A DNA stretch of 64,000 nt from Paraclostridium benzoelyticum (GCF_001006285.1 NZ_LBBT01000252.1:1-64000), one strand, 5' to 3'; positions 54,925 to 64,000 are shown, counted from the stretch's first letter. Notes: a model not told the origin generated them from the sequence alone. Program-made: numbers and translations.

Positions 54925-55023
54925 ATGACTATAGTTTTAATAACTTCAGTTTTATTAGTATTAATGTACGGATTATATGTTGCTGCATATATATCTGAAA
55001 ACTTAGTTGATGACAGTATATAA
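54925..55023 (+). CDS. 32-residue membrane peptide
   Basis: Begins MTIVLITSVLLVLMYGLYVA and ends ENLVDDSI: one membrane helix with a short acidic tail. AAGGAAG lies eight bases before ATG, and a strong terminator follows 18 bp after the stop, so it looks like a real expressed gene. Not recognised. Its neighbours are a metal regulator and a DegV gene. Confidence 0.55.
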   Translation: MTIVLITSVLLVLMYGLYVAAYISENLVDDSI

Positions 55024-55040
55024 ATAAAGATAATATATAA

Positions 55041-55077
55041 AAAAGCCTTAGAAATTTTCCTAAGGCTTTTATTTTTT
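55041..55077. terminator. bidirectional intrinsic terminator
   Basis: AAAAGCCTTAG pairs with CTAAGGCTTTT. It serves the small peptide gene and the convergent degV. Confidence 0.88.
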
Positions 55078-55930
55078 AGTCTATGTTTGTGTAAAAAGCT
55101 ATACCAATACTTCCAGGGCCAACATGAAGACCGATCACAGGTCCGATAGACTGGATTTTGACAGTAGTATTTAATTTTTTTTCTAAATAACTAGCAAGTT
55201 GAATACCTTCATCTTCGCAATTTATATGATGTACAATTACATCTCCAAGACCTTTTTTATCAATTTCTTCAAAAAATGTAGAGACTAGTTTATCTATAGC
55301 TTTTTTTCTAGTCCTTACTTTTGTAAAAACAGAAGTTGTACCATCTGTAACTGTTAAAATAGGTTTTATTTGCAATATAGATCCTAAAAGCGCTGAGGCA
55401 CTTCCTATTCTGCCTCCTTTTTTCAAATAATCTAGAGTATCAGGGGAGAATAAAAATTTACTATTAGATAAAACTTTATTTGTTCGATCTATAACTTCAT
55501 CCATAGATTTACCATCAATGGCCAAACGTGCAGCTTCAATAACTGCAAATCCCATTTGCATACAGTTTGTTTTTGAATCTATTATATTAATATCTGCATT
55601 AGGATAATCTTCTAAAATCATATTTTTTATTAAGTTAGCGCTAGAATAGGTCCCACTCATATTAGAAGATAGAAAAATTCCTAAAATAGAGTCACCATTT
55701 TCTACTATATTTTTAAAGCTATTTAGCATTTCATCTGGAACTGGTTGAGATGATTTAGGTATCTCAGATAAAGCATCCATTTTAGTATAGAAAGTTTTAT
55801 TATCTAAGTCCAATTCACGGAAACTTTCATTATCCATAAAAACATTAAGAGAGACTACTTGTATATCAAATTTTTCTATGTATTCGGCAGGTATGTAAGA
55901 TGTACTATCTGTAATTATTTTAATACCCAT
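55076..55930 (-). CDS. DegV-family fatty-acid-binding protein
   Basis: 284 residues. ITDSTSYIPAEY start, GIFLSSNMSGTYSSA, DTLDYLKKGGRIGSA and IGLHVGPGSIGIAF are DegV motifs. Paralogue of the gene at 50786. RBS GGAGG on the minus strand. Substrate unknown. Confidence 0.92.
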   Translation of the reverse strand: MGIKIITDSTSYIPAEYIEKFDIQVVSLNVFMDNESFRELDLDNKTFYTKMDALSEIPKSSQPVPDEMLNSFKNIVENGDSILGIFLSSNMSGTYSSANLIKNMILEDYPNADINIIDSKTNCMQMGFAVIEAARLAIDGKSMDEVIDRTNKVLSNSKFLFSPDTLDYLKKGGRIGSASALLGSILQIKPILTVTDGTTSVFTKVRTRKKAIDKLVSTFFEEIDKKGLGDVIVHHINCEDEGIQLASYLEKKLNTTVKIQSIGPVIGLHVGPGSIGIAFYTNID

Positions 55931-56009
55931 AAAAACCTCCTTCTATATATGTGAATATATTTATAAAAACTACGACAATTCATTATATAATAAAATGATT
56001 GGATTGTAA

Positions 56010-56043
56010 AATATAATAAGGCACTATACAGTGCCTCTTATTA
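56010..56043 (-). terminator. intrinsic terminator of perR
   Basis: On the minus strand AATAAGAGGCACT pairs with AGTGCCTTATT, followed by a T-rich tract. Confidence 0.8.
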
Positions 56044-56050
56044 TATGACC

Positions 56051-56422
56051 TTATTTACAATTTTTACAAATCCCATGAAGTATAACAGTACAAGATGTAA
56101 TTTCTATATTGAGTTCGTTAGAAATAGCTGAAGGAATATTCTTTAATATATCTGAATGAATGTCTTGTATGTTTCCACAAACGTCGCAAATCATATGGTT
56201 ATGCTCTATTACATTAGCATCAAATCTATCAGGAAGACCAGGCATACTAACTTTTTGAATATAGCCGTGACTTACAAGTTGAGATAAGTTTCTATAAACA
56301 GTACCTAAACTTAAGTTTGGATTATCCTTCTTTAGATAATCATATATAAAATCTGCAGTAGGATGAACAGTGTTGTCCTTAACGGCGTTTAGTATAAGTT
56401 CTCTTTGTTTTGAAAATTTCAA
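56051..56422 (-). CDS. perR: PerR-type peroxide-responsive Fur-family regulator
   Basis: 123 residues. All ligands expected for PerR are visible: H20, D68 (RFD), H74 and H76 (HNH), and D87, where Fur has Glu. Structural zinc Cys pairs are C79/C82 and C119/C122. The DNA-binding helix is LGTVYRNLSQL. It lies next to rubrerythrin, a classic PerR target, whose promoter carries a PerR-like box. It is shorter than B. subtilis PerR (145) at both ends. Confidence 0.88.
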   Translation of the reverse strand: MKFSKQRELILNAVKDNTVHPTADFIYDYLKKDNPNLSLGTVYRNLSQLVSHGYIQKVSMPGLPDRFDANVIEHNHMICDVCGNIQDIHSDILKNIPSAISNELNIEITSCTVILHGICKNCK

Positions 56423-56476
56423 AATACCACCTGCTTATCATTGTTTTTATCATAAATATACCCTAAAAAGTTAATT

Positions 56477-56491
56477 TATAATCAAATTATA
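56477..56491. promoter_or_regulatory. possible PerR autoregulatory site
   Basis: TATAAT-CAA-ATTATA dyad, about 55 bases before the perR start codon. Its three-base centre is longer than the one-base centre of the usual PerR box, so the call is weak. Confidence 0.3.
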
Positions 56492-56509
56492 TTATAAACT
56501 AAAATTAAA

Positions 56510-56547
56510 AATAATAAAATAGAGTAGCCTAATAATTAAGCTACTCT
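56510..56547 (-). terminator. intrinsic terminator of rubrerythrin
   Basis: On the minus strand AGAGTAGCTTAA pairs with TTAGGCTACTCT, followed by ATTTTATTATTTTT. Confidence 0.85.
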
Positions 56548-56581
56548 AGGATTATGTGAATTGAGAAATGGCAATAAAATA

Positions 56582-57127
56582 TTATTTAGTAAAATGTCTT
56601 TCTAGTAGGCCTAAGAATGCTTTACCATGTCTAGCTTCATCTTTACACATTTCATGAACTGTATCATGTATAGCATCAAGTCCTAATTCTTTAGCTCTTT
56701 TAGCTATTTTTAATTTTCCTTCAGTTGCACCGTATTCAGCTTCCACTCTAGCTTTTAAGTTAGCTTGAGTATCAGCAACAACAACTTCTCCTAATAATTC
56801 AGCAAATTTAGCTGCATGCTCAGCTTCTTCAAATGCTATTCTTTTATAAGCTTCAGCTACCTCTGGGAAACCTTCTCTATCAGCTTGACGGCTCATAGCT
56901 AAATACATACCAACTTCTGTACATTCTCCAACGAAGTTAGCTCTTAAACCTTCAACTATTTCAGCATCTATACCTTTAGCAACACCTATTCTATGCTCGT
57001 CAGCCCAAACCATTTCTCCTGACATTTCATTAAATTTATCAGCTCCAACTTTACAAACTGGACAGATTTCTGGAGCAGTTTCTCCCTCATGTATATATCC
57101 ACACACTGTACAAACAAATTTTTTCAT
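56582..57127 (-). CDS. reverse rubrerythrin
   Basis: 181 residues. The rubredoxin domain is at the N-terminus (C6-x2-C9 and C22-x2-C25), ahead of the diiron ferritin-like domain ([39 protein letters not shown]). This inverted order defines reverse rubrerythrin, a peroxide and oxygen reductase of clostridia. ATG 57127 follows AAGGAGG; a longer start at 57163 would read through the RBS. Promoter and PerR-like box lie just upstream. Confidence 0.93.
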   Translation of the reverse strand: MKKFVCTVCGYIHEGETAPEICPVCKVGADKFNEMSGEMVWADEHRIGVAKGIDAEIVEGLRANFVGECTEVGMYLAMSRQADREGFPEVAEAYKRIAFEEAEHAAKFAELLGEVVVADTQANLKARVEAEYGATEGKLKIAKRAKELGLDAIHDTVHEMCKDEARHGKAFLGLLERHFTK

Positions 57128-57153
57128 TATATATTCCTCCTTAAAATTAAAAG

Positions 57154-57168
57154 TAGTAATCATTACTA
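57154..57168. promoter_or_regulatory. PerR-like box upstream of rubrerythrin
   Basis: TAGTAAT-C-ATTACTA, a perfect dyad with one central base, matching the TTATAAT-N-ATTATAA plan at most positions. It lies about 10 bases after the predicted transcription start, a repressing position. Confidence 0.65.
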
Positions 57169-57185
57169 TTATTAACTACAAATTA

Positions 57186-57214
57186 ATAATACAATAAAGT
57201 TATAACTCTGTCAA
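57186..57214 (-). promoter_or_regulatory. rubrerythrin promoter
   Basis: On the minus strand TTGACA (57214-57209), a 17-base spacer and TATTAT (57191-57186). Confidence 0.75.
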
Positions 57215-57336
57215 CAGTTTTAAATTAAATAAATTATAAATACTATCACAATATTTATAAAAGAAGAGACTAATAGATGTGAAAAATATACATAATAAGT
57301 AGAAAGGGAATAAAAAAATTAGAGAGGTGTTATTAA

Positions 57337-59016
57337 ATGGAGAGTTCAATAAAATCAAATATAGATAAATTAAAAGTTATTCCATTAGGTGGGCTTGGAG
57401 AAATAGGAAAAAATATAACGGTGATAGAGTATAAAGATGAAATAATTATTATAGATGGAGGATTATCATTTCCAGATGAAGATATGTATGGTGTAGATCT
57501 ATTAATTCCAGATATATCTTATTTAATAGAAAATAAAGATAAGGTTAAAGGAATGTTTGTTACCCATGGGCATGAAGATCATATTGGGGCTATTCCATAC
57601 ATATTAAAGCAAATAAATATGCCTGTATACGGAACTAAGTTAACTATAGGTCTAATTGAAAATAAGTTAAGAGAGCATAATATATTAGATATATGCACTT
57701 TAAATTCAGTAGAAGATAAACAGCTAATTCAGTTAGAATATTTTAAAATTGAATTTATAAGTGTAACTCATAGTATTGCAGATGCATGTGCTATTTGCAT
57801 ACATTCACCAATAGGAGTTATACTTCATACTGGAGATTTTAAAGTTGATTATACTCCTATAGATGGTAGAAGAATGGATTTAGAGAGTATATCTAAAATA
57901 GGTAAGAAAGGCGTGTTACTGTTATTAGCTGATAGTACAAATGTAGAAAGGAAAGGACATTCGTTATCTGAAAAAACTATAGGAGAAACATTAGACAGAA
58001 TCTTTAATGGTAAAAAAGGTAGGATAATAGTTGCAACATTTGCATCTAATATACATAGAATGCAACAAATTGTTAATGCATCTGTAGCTAATAATAGAAG
58101 AGTTGTATTTAGCGGGCGCAGTATGGAAAATGTATCAGCTGTGGCTATAGAGCTTGGATATTTAAATATCCCTGATGGCTATAAAATAAGTATTGATGAA
58201 ATGGAAAACTATAATAATGATGAAATAACTATAATAACTACAGGCAGCCAGGGAGAAGCTATGGCAGGACTTGCTAGAATAGCTTTTGATACACATAAAA
58301 AAATAAAAATAAAAAATAATGACTTATTTATAATATCAGCCTCACCTATACCAGGAAATGATAAGCTTATTTCAAAAGTTATAAACCAACTGTATAGAAA
58401 AGGAGCAGAAGTAATATACAAAGATTTAGAGGCTGTGCATGTTTCAGGGCATGCATATCAAGAAGAATTGAAACTTATACATACCTTGGTTCATCCAAAA
58501 TTTTTTATGCCAGTACATGGAGAGTATAGACATTTAGTACATCATAAAAATTTAGCCGTTAAATTAGGAATAAAAAAAGAAAATGTATTTATTTTAGATA
58601 ACGGAGAAGTTGTTGAACTAAATAAAAAAACTGCTAAAAAAAATGGAAAGATAAGAGTAGGGACTGTATATGTAGATGGTATCGGCGTTGGAGATGTAGG
58701 TAATATTGTTTTAAGGGATAGAAAATATTTAGCAGAAAACGGGATGATGACAATTGTTATAGGTATAGATAAAGAAAGCAAGTCTATAGTAGCAGGGCCA
58801 GATATAATAACTAGAGGGTTTATATATGCAAGGGAAGCTACAGATTTAATAGATGATGTAAAAGCTATTGTATTAAATGAAGTTGAAAAATGCTTAGAAA
58901 ATGATATATTAGAGTGGAGTGTAATGAAATCTCGAGTTAAAAAAGCTGTTGATAGGCATCTGTATGTTAAACTAAAGAGAGGAACTAGTATATTCCCTAT
59001 AATTGTAGAAGTATAA
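57337..59016 (+). CDS. rnj: ribonuclease J
   Basis: 559 residues: metallo-beta-lactamase plus beta-CASP fold, an mRNA- and rRNA-processing 5' exonuclease/endonuclease. Zinc ligands are in THGHEDHIGAI; GDFKVDYTP, ADSTNVERKGHSLSE and FVPV-like MPVHGEYRHL are conserved. RBS AGAGAGG; the start gives the usual short N-terminal extension (KLKVIPLGGLGEIG). Only one copy here, so J1 versus J2 is not decided. Confidence 0.95.
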   Translation: MESSIKSNIDKLKVIPLGGLGEIGKNITVIEYKDEIIIIDGGLSFPDEDMYGVDLLIPDISYLIENKDKVKGMFVTHGHEDHIGAIPYILKQINMPVYGTKLTIGLIENKLREHNILDICTLNSVEDKQLIQLEYFKIEFISVTHSIADACAICIHSPIGVILHTGDFKVDYTPIDGRRMDLESISKIGKKGVLLLLADSTNVERKGHSLSEKTIGETLDRIFNGKKGRIIVATFASNIHRMQQIVNASVANNRRVVFSGRSMENVSAVAIELGYLNIPDGYKISIDEMENYNNDEITIITTGSQGEAMAGLARIAFDTHKKIKIKNNDLFIISASPIPGNDKLISKVINQLYRKGAEVIYKDLEAVHVSGHAYQEELKLIHTLVHPKFFMPVHGEYRHLVHHKNLAVKLGIKKENVFILDNGEVVELNKKTAKKNGKIRVGTVYVDGIGVGDVGNIVLRDRKYLAENGMMTIVIGIDKESKSIVAGPDIITRGFIYAREATDLIDDVKAIVLNEVEKCLENDILEWSVMKSRVKKAVDRHLYVKLKRGTSIFPIIVEV

Positions 59017-59019
59017 AAT

Positions 59020-59052
59020 AAAAGGAGCTGTTAATGCACAGCTCCTTTTTAT
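59020..59052. terminator. bidirectional intrinsic terminator
   Basis: AAAAGGAGCTGT pairs with ACAGCTCCTTTTT; between convergent rnj and typA. Confidence 0.9.
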
Positions 59053-59055
59053 TAA

Positions 59056-60882
59056 TTACTTATTAGCTTGTCTAGATTTGTTATATCTTAATCTTTCATT
59101 TTCATTTAAGAATCTTTTTCTAAGTCTGATAGAATCTGGAGTTATTTCAACTAACTCATCATCATCTATAAACTCTAGAGCTTCTTCTAATGTAAATGTT
59201 CTAGCAGCTTGTAATTTAACTGCATCATCAGTACCAGAAGCACGAACGTTAGTTAATTTCTTGTTCTTACAAGGGTTAACAACCATATCGTCTTTTCTTG
59301 AGTTCATACCTATTATCATACCTTCGTAAACGTCAACACCTGGATCAACGAACATTTGAGCTCTTTCACTAAGTGCACTAAGAGCATAAGCCATAGTACT
59401 ACCAGCACCTTGAGCAACTAAAACTCCATTAGTTCTTCCTGGTATAGCACCTTTGTGCTCTTCGTATCTTTCGAATGATCTAACTATAGTTCCTTCTCCA
59501 CGAGTATCGTTTATGAATTCACTTCTATATCCTAATAAACCTCTAGTAGGAGCTATAAATGTTATTTTAACATAGTCTCCTTCTATTTCCATAGCTTCCA
59601 TCATAGCTTTTCTTAAGTTTAACTTGTTTATAACAGTTCCTGAATAAGTTTCTGGACAGTTAACTATAACTTTTTCCATAGGTTCCATTAATTTTCCGTC
59701 TTCTTTTATGAATAAAACTTCTGGCTTAGAAACTCCTATTTCATATCCTTCACGTCTCATGTTTTCAAGTAATATTGATAAGTGAAGCTCTCCACGTCCA
59801 GATACTTTGAATCCATCAGTAGTATCCATTGGCTCAACTTTTAAACCAACATTAACTTCTAATTCTTTATCTAATCTATCTTTTATATGTCTAGTAGTAA
59901 CAAATTTACCGCTCTTACCACAGAATGGAGAATCATTTACTAAGAAGTTCATTGATAGAGTAGGTTCTTCTATATGAATAAGTTCCATTGGTAATGGATT
60001 ATCTGAATCACATATAGTTTCTCCTATAGATATATCTGGCATACCAGCTACAACTACTATATCTCCAGCATATGCTTCTTCTTTTTCAACTTGACGAAGT
60101 CCTTCGTAAACTGTAAGTTTTGATATTTTTCCTCTAGCAACAGTTCCATCAGCTTTACAAACAGATACTTGAGATCCATTTTTTACTGTTCCTTTGTAAA
60201 CTCTACCTATTCCAAGTCTACCTACATAATCATCATATGCAAGTGCAGACACTTGAAGTTGTAAAGGCTCAGATGCATAATCAGGGTAAGCTTCAACGTG
60301 ATTTACTACAGTTTCAAATAGAGGAGATAAGTCGTTGCTATCGTCGTCCATTTCTTTTTTAGCAATTCCTTGCTTAGCTATACCGTATATTATTGGGAAC
60401 TCACATTGCTCATCAGTTGCATTTAAGTCAACGAATAAATCAAATACTTCATCAACAACTTCTTCAGCTCTTTGATCTTGCTTATCTATTTTATTTATAA
60501 ATAATATTGGTCTAAGGCCAGCTTCTAATGATTTTTGTAAAACGAATCTAGTTTGAGGCATTGGACCTTCACTAGCATCTACTAATAATATAACTGTATC
60601 AACAGTCTTTATAACACGCTCAACCTCAGAAGAGAAGTCACTATGTCCAGGTGTATCTACTATGTTTATTTTATAATCATTATAGTTTATAGCACAGTTT
60701 TTAGAGTATATTGTTATACCTCTTTCTTTCTCTAGGTCATTACTATCCATTACACAATCTTTTACAACTTCGTTATCTCTGAAAACTCCTGATTGAGATA
60801 AGAAGGCATCAACTAATGTTGATTTACCAGCATCGACATGGGCGATAACTGCTATGTTTATTATTTTGTTTTTGTTTGTCAT
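59056..60882 (-). CDS. typA: ribosome-associated GTPase TypA/BipA
   Basis: 608 residues. G1 [10 protein letters not shown]3 DTPGHSDF, G4 NKID; EF-G-like domains and the C-terminal BipA domain ([25 protein letters not shown]). Acts in 50S assembly and stress responses. The start at 60882 is preferred because GGAGAG lies nine bases upstream and it gives the normal N-terminus ([17 protein letters not shown]). Confidence 0.95.
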   Translation of the reverse strand: MTNKNKIINIAVIAHVDAGKSTLVDAFLSQSGVFRDNEVVKDCVMDSNDLEKERGITIYSKNCAINYNDYKINIVDTPGHSDFSSEVERVIKTVDTVILLVDASEGPMPQTRFVLQKSLEAGLRPILFINKIDKQDQRAEEVVDEVFDLFVDLNATDEQCEFPIIYGIAKQGIAKKEMDDDSNDLSPLFETVVNHVEAYPDYASEPLQLQVSALAYDDYVGRLGIGRVYKGTVKNGSQVSVCKADGTVARGKISKLTVYEGLRQVEKEEAYAGDIVVVAGMPDISIGETICDSDNPLPMELIHIEEPTLSMNFLVNDSPFCGKSGKFVTTRHIKDRLDKELEVNVGLKVEPMDTTDGFKVSGRGELHLSILLENMRREGYEIGVSKPEVLFIKEDGKLMEPMEKVIVNCPETYSGTVINKLNLRKAMMEAMEIEGDYVKITFIAPTRGLLGYRSEFINDTRGEGTIVRSFERYEEHKGAIPGRTNGVLVAQGAGSTMAYALSALSERAQMFVDPGVDVYEGMIIGMNSRKDDMVVNPCKNKKLTNVRASGTDDAVKLQAARTFTLEEALEFIDDDELVEITPDSIRLRKRFLNENERLRYNKSRQANK

Positions 60883-61141
60883 TGTCAAAAACTCTCCTTC
60901 CGATATTAAATAACTGATTAAGTATACCATATACAAAAGAAATTGTAAAACTAAAAAAATGAGTATTTACAATGATAAGGTTATCCTAAATTGTAAAATA
61001 ATATTACTACATATATAATTTAAAAAAATTAGAATTGTTAAATTGAAAATTATTTTTTCTGATTTTAGAGTTTTGTAATCGTTGACTATACATTTTAGGT
61101 AAAATATAATATATTTATATTGATGAAAGGAAACTTTGTTT
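60883..61141. other. divergent intergenic region
   Basis: About 260 bp between typA and the TetR gene. It contains the tetR promoter annotated separately. No gene or clear operator seen. Confidence 0.6.
61082..61110 (+). promoter_or_regulatory. strong SigA promoter of the TetR-family gene
   Basis: TTGACT at 61082-61087, a 17-base spacer and TATAAT at 61105-61110, 31 bases before the ATG. Confidence 0.75.
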
Positions 61142-61699
61142 ATGTCGCAAATAACAAAAAAAGCTTTGGCTTCATCATTAAAAAGTTTAATGAACACAAC
61201 ATCATTAAATAAAATCACAATTAATGATATTGTACAAGATTGTGGTGTAAATAGACGTACATTTTATTATCATTTTAAAGATATTTACGATCTTTTAGAG
61301 TGGATTTTAAAGACAGAGATTAATAAAGAGATAAAAGAAAATATTACATTTGAAGAATGGCAACAGAGTTTTTTAAAAATCTTAAATTATTTATCTAAAA
61401 ATAAAAAAATGATTTTTAATATTTATAATTCTATAGATTTAAAGCAATTAGAAATGCATGTACATAAAGCTGTATATAAGCTAGTTTTTAAAGTAGTAAA
61501 TGATCTTTCTGAAGAAATTGACATTTCACAAATAGAAAAAGAATTTGTTTTAAATTACTATAAGATTTCTCTAACTGGCTTATTATTAGAGTGGATAAAA
61601 AATAAAATGGAAGAAAATCCTAAGCAAATAATTGAAAATCTCAATAAAATAGTTAATGGAGACGTTCATAAACTATTGATTAGGAGCGAATCTAAATAA
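61142..61699 (+). CDS. TetR/AcrR-family regulator
   Basis: 185 residues: N-terminal helix-turn-helix (ITINDIVQDCGVNRRTFYYHFKD) and a helical ligand domain of the TetR_C_8/DhaS-like type. GAAAGG precedes; ATG 61142 is preferred over TTG 61136 for the family start MSQITKKALA, but the RBS gap (11) is long. It converges on oleate hydratase and may control it, though the shared intergenic region is only a terminator. Confidence 0.85.
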   Translation: MSQITKKALASSLKSLMNTTSLNKITINDIVQDCGVNRRTFYYHFKDIYDLLEWILKTEINKEIKENITFEEWQQSFLKILNYLSKNKKMIFNIYNSIDLKQLEMHVHKAVYKLVFKVVNDLSEEIDISQIEKEFVLNYYKISLTGLLLEWIKNKMEENPKQIIENLNKIVNGDVHKLLIRSESK

Positions 61700-61737
61700 A
61701 AAAACAATGTAGTCAACTGACTACATTGTTTTTTTAT
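61700..61737. terminator. bidirectional intrinsic terminator
   Basis: AAAACAATGTAGTCA pairs perfectly with TGACTACATTGTTTT. Confidence 0.92.
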
Positions 61738-63435
61738 TTAGATCAAACCATCTAGACTTGTGTTTTGTAATAATTTTTTTATTAAGAATTCGCCTGGTAA
61801 AGGTCTTTTACCATACAATGTTTTTGTTGCTGCGGATATGGAACGTATATCATATTTTGAAGGATGTACTTCAGGTATATTTCTATCTATATTAAGTAAA
61901 CTGTATACTCCCATCATTGCTGAACGAACAGAGTACTCAACAGTAAATACACAATCACCAGGTATTTCAACGAATTGACCTAAGAATGCAAAATTTACAC
62001 TTCCTTTAGGTACAACATCTGGGCGATCTCCTTTTGTACGAGGCATAAACTGACTAGTAACATATGGCATCATGCATGGTATAACGTTAATTGTAGCTAA
62101 AATTTCTGGAATGTCATCTTCTAACCCCATATGATATAAAAGTTCCATTGCTAATTCATAACCTGTACAATCGCACATTTTCTTTTTAACAAAGTTACCA
62201 ATATTATCAGGGAAAAGGCCATAAGCCCATAATACAATAACATCTTTAGGTTGATTTATAAAATGAGGTTGTCTATTACAAGTTATGCTCAATAGCCAAT
62301 TAGAATCCTTTATAGTTATAATTCCACCTGTAACAACTTTTCCTGAATATGGATCTCTTCCAGTTAAATCTTGAAGTTTCTTTATTAGTTTAGAATCTTT
62401 GCATGTGATAGTAAATGATTCCCACTTACTTTTGTCTATATCACTACAAAATACTTCTGGATTTCCGAATGATGGATGGTTTTTAGATATATTTTTCCAT
62501 AAAGTCCAACAAGCTCCTTCATCTGAGTTTAAAACAGGTGCAGTGTCCATATTTCCAATAGTTGAATTTTCTGTCATAGACCCTGTAGTAACAAAAACTA
62601 AATCATTTTCTGTTATATTGATTACCTCTTTGTTTTTACCTCTTAATAAATGTATAGCTGTAACTTTTTTTATATCTTCATTAATTTCCATACTTAAATT
62701 TGTGACTTGAGAATTTAAATTAAATATAACACCTTTAGACTTTAACCAATTTTTTAAAGGTAGTATAAAAGAATCATATTGATTATATTTGCTAAACATA
62801 ATGTTTTTCATTGAATTCATACCTGGAAGTAGGTGGATAAAACGCTCCATGTATCTTTTCATTTCTACAACACCATGCCAAGTCTCAAATGCAAACATAG
62901 AACGCCAAAAACACCACATATTAGTATCAAAAAAAGATTTATCGAAAAATTGATCAACTGTAGTTTGCCCTAGTTCATCTTCTGTTGCAAGGAAAAGTTT
63001 AGCTAGTTGTTTTATATGAAGATCATTTAGACCAAGAGAGGAAAAGTCGCCTTTTTCTCCACAGTTTTCTAAAATCCTGCATGTAGATTCATTAGGGTCT
63101 TTAAGGTTTAAATCTCTAAATTCTTCTAAAATAGTTACGGTTGGGTCATCTAAAGATGGGATACTAGAAAATAAGTCCCAAGTGCATTCGTAGTGTTCTT
63201 CCATTTCGCGGCCGCCACGAATTAAATAACCATTTTCGAAACTGCCAGATCCATCCATAGCGCCACCAAGGATATCTGTTTCTTCTAAAATAGTAATATG
63301 GCTACCATCCATGTGACCGTCTCTGATTAAAAATACAGCTGCAGCTAAAGAAGCTATACCTCCTCCTATTAAATACGCATTTTTGTTTTCTATATCTTTT
63401 GGTTTTAAAGTTTTAATATTTTGAAAGTTACCCAT
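61738..63435 (-). CDS. ohyA: oleate hydratase
   Basis: 565 residues, FAD enzyme that hydrates unsaturated fatty acids to 10-hydroxy acids (formerly 'myosin-cross-reactive antigen'). FAD motif YLIGGGIASLAAAVFL, then GGREMEEHYECTWDLFSSIP, MWCFWRSMFAFETWHG and FLGQFVEIPGDCVFTVEYSVR are characteristic. It may detoxify host fatty acids. RBS GGGGG on the minus strand. Confidence 0.95.
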   Translation of the reverse strand: MGNFQNIKTLKPKDIENKNAYLIGGGIASLAAAVFLIRDGHMDGSHITILEETDILGGAMDGSGSFENGYLIRGGREMEEHYECTWDLFSSIPSLDDPTVTILEEFRDLNLKDPNESTCRILENCGEKGDFSSLGLNDLHIKQLAKLFLATEDELGQTTVDQFFDKSFFDTNMWCFWRSMFAFETWHGVVEMKRYMERFIHLLPGMNSMKNIMFSKYNQYDSFILPLKNWLKSKGVIFNLNSQVTNLSMEINEDIKKVTAIHLLRGKNKEVINITENDLVFVTTGSMTENSTIGNMDTAPVLNSDEGACWTLWKNISKNHPSFGNPEVFCSDIDKSKWESFTITCKDSKLIKKLQDLTGRDPYSGKVVTGGIITIKDSNWLLSITCNRQPHFINQPKDVIVLWAYGLFPDNIGNFVKKKMCDCTGYELAMELLYHMGLEDDIPEILATINVIPCMMPYVTSQFMPRTKGDRPDVVPKGSVNFAFLGQFVEIPGDCVFTVEYSVRSAMMGVYSLLNIDRNIPEVHPSKYDIRSISAATKTLYGKRPLPGEFLIKKLLQNTSLDGLI

Positions 63436-63562
63436 TATATTACCCCCATAATTTATTTAAACTACTTACAATTAAGAGTAATTAAATTTAAATAAAATAT
63501 AAATAAACAAATTAAATTAAGTGTGTAAAGTTATCACATTTTATTTAATTTGTTCAATGAAA

Positions 63563-63595
63563 AAATATGATGCCAATGTATTGGCATCATATTTA
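63563..63595 (-). terminator. intrinsic terminator of the germination gene
   Basis: On the minus strand AAATATGATGCCAA pairs with TTGGCATCATATTT, followed by T residues. Confidence 0.88.
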
Positions 63596-63600
63596 AAATA

Positions 63601-64000
63601 CTATTTCCCTTCACTTTTAGTATCTAGTTTAACTCTAAAAATTAACCTTTTTAGGGCGCTGTACTCAAATGGAATAAGTGGATATAAGTAGTTTTTACCA
63701 GTTATTGTTTTATTTGTCATTAGAAGGATAAGTGCAATTATTAATCCAGCTGCAAATCCCCAAATATTAAAGGCTGCTGTTAAAACTAAGAGAAGTATTC
63801 TGACCATTTTTATAGAATACCCTAAATCTATACTTGGCTGAGAATAACTTCCAAGTGCAACAATAGCCATATATAGTATAGTGTGTGGTATGAACCAACC
63901 TGTTTGTACTGCGAAATCACCTAATATAAGAGCGCCAACAACAGATAATGACATACCTAGTGAACCTGGGGTATTAAGTGATGCAAGTTGAAGTGCATCT
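63601..64000 (-). CDS. GerA-family spore germination protein (SpoVAF-like), 5' part outside the window
   Basis: The last about 132 codons of a gene on the minus strand; the frame stays open to the window edge (DALQLASLNTPGSLG before the first internal Met). Four membrane segments and YLYPLIPFEYSALKRLIFR at the end match the GerA/SpoVAF membrane domain. SYSQPSIDLGYSIKMVR is closer to SpoVAF than GerAA. It implies a spore-former with dipicolinate or germinant machinery. The spoVA genes, if present, would lie to the right. Confidence 0.8.
   Translation of the reverse strand, partial: DALQLASLNTPGSLGMSLSVVGALILGDFAVQTGWFIPHTILYMAIVALGSYSQPSIDLGYSIKMVRILLLVLTAAFNIWGFAAGLIIALILLMTNKTITGKNYLYPLIPFEYSALKRLIFRVKLDTKSEGK

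Noticed and set aside
1-64000. CRISPR, prophage, IS elements, tRNA and rRNA genes
   Set aside because: No repeat-spacer array, transposase, integrase or RNA gene signature was seen. The window looks like ordinary chromosome with one decayed gene region near 29-30 kb.

Overview
The window is AT-rich (roughly 70%), gene-dense Firmicutes chromosome. Clostridial RBSs (AGGAGG type), strong intrinsic terminators, a spore germination gene at the right edge, a ferredoxin-type thioredoxin reductase, glycyl-radical enzymes, reverse rubrerythrin and citrate fermentation genes point to an anaerobic, motile, spore-forming clostridium. The product set resembles Peptostreptococcaceae (Paraclostridium, Paeniclostridium, Romboutsia and relatives). 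That placement is inference: there is no rRNA or tRNA gene here to test it, and I saw no phage, IS element or CRISPR array.

Layout. (1) 1-9.3 kb: one-strand chemotaxis operon mcp-cheA-cheB-cheC-cheD-cheW-cheR-cheY-fliM-fliN, with a possible SigD promoter at the left edge. The FliM lacks the usual N-terminal CheY-P docking peptide. (2) 9.3-10.5 kb: secreted DUF1002 protein on the other strand. (3) 10.9-21.8 kb: two tandem paralogous four-gene modules (response regulator, histidine kinase, ABC ATPase, large FtsX-type permease), probably cell-envelope or antimicrobial-peptide stress systems; both are preceded by an almost identical ~46-bp promoter element. (4) 21.8-24.9 kb: secreted CAP-domain protein with a GC-rich structured leader, an HsdR-N-like protein with a Cys/His-rich tail, a candidate small RNA, and a short SigA-like sigma factor. 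(5) 25-28.4 kb: two overlapping dynamin-like GTPase genes. (6) 28.4-30.1 kb: a DedA protein flanked by a repeat, and a decayed YfcC-type transporter. (7) 30.2-32.5 kb: YjjI-type glycyl radical enzyme and its activase; then signal peptidase I.

(8) 33.3-45.7 kb: a complete citrate fermentation region. CitS imports citrate; CitDEF cleaves it to acetate and oxaloacetate; CitC and CitXG make and load the lyase prosthetic group; a four-gene Na+-pumping oxaloacetate decarboxylase (alpha, gamma, separate biotin carrier, beta) converts oxaloacetate to pyruvate. Two GntR/FCD regulators flank or sit inside it. A 44-bp perfect palindrome lies just downstream of the predicted citD promoter, and a 14-bp element recurs at the same distance upstream of both predicted promoters (citD and oadA). 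BioY, a biotin importer with a BirA-like operator, follows directly and would supply the biotin the decarboxylase needs.

(9) 46.4-51.6 kb: DUF1284 protein, an orphan small protein, a two-component system, thioredoxin with an NAD(P)H-site-lacking reductase, and DegV. (10) 51.7-57.2 kb: feoAB divergent from a DtxR-family regulator, a 32-residue membrane peptide, a second DegV, PerR, and a reverse rubrerythrin with a clear promoter and PerR-like box. (11) 57.3-64 kb: RNase J, TypA/BipA, a TetR regulator convergent with oleate hydratase, and the 3' part of a SpoVAF/GerA-type germination gene running off the window.
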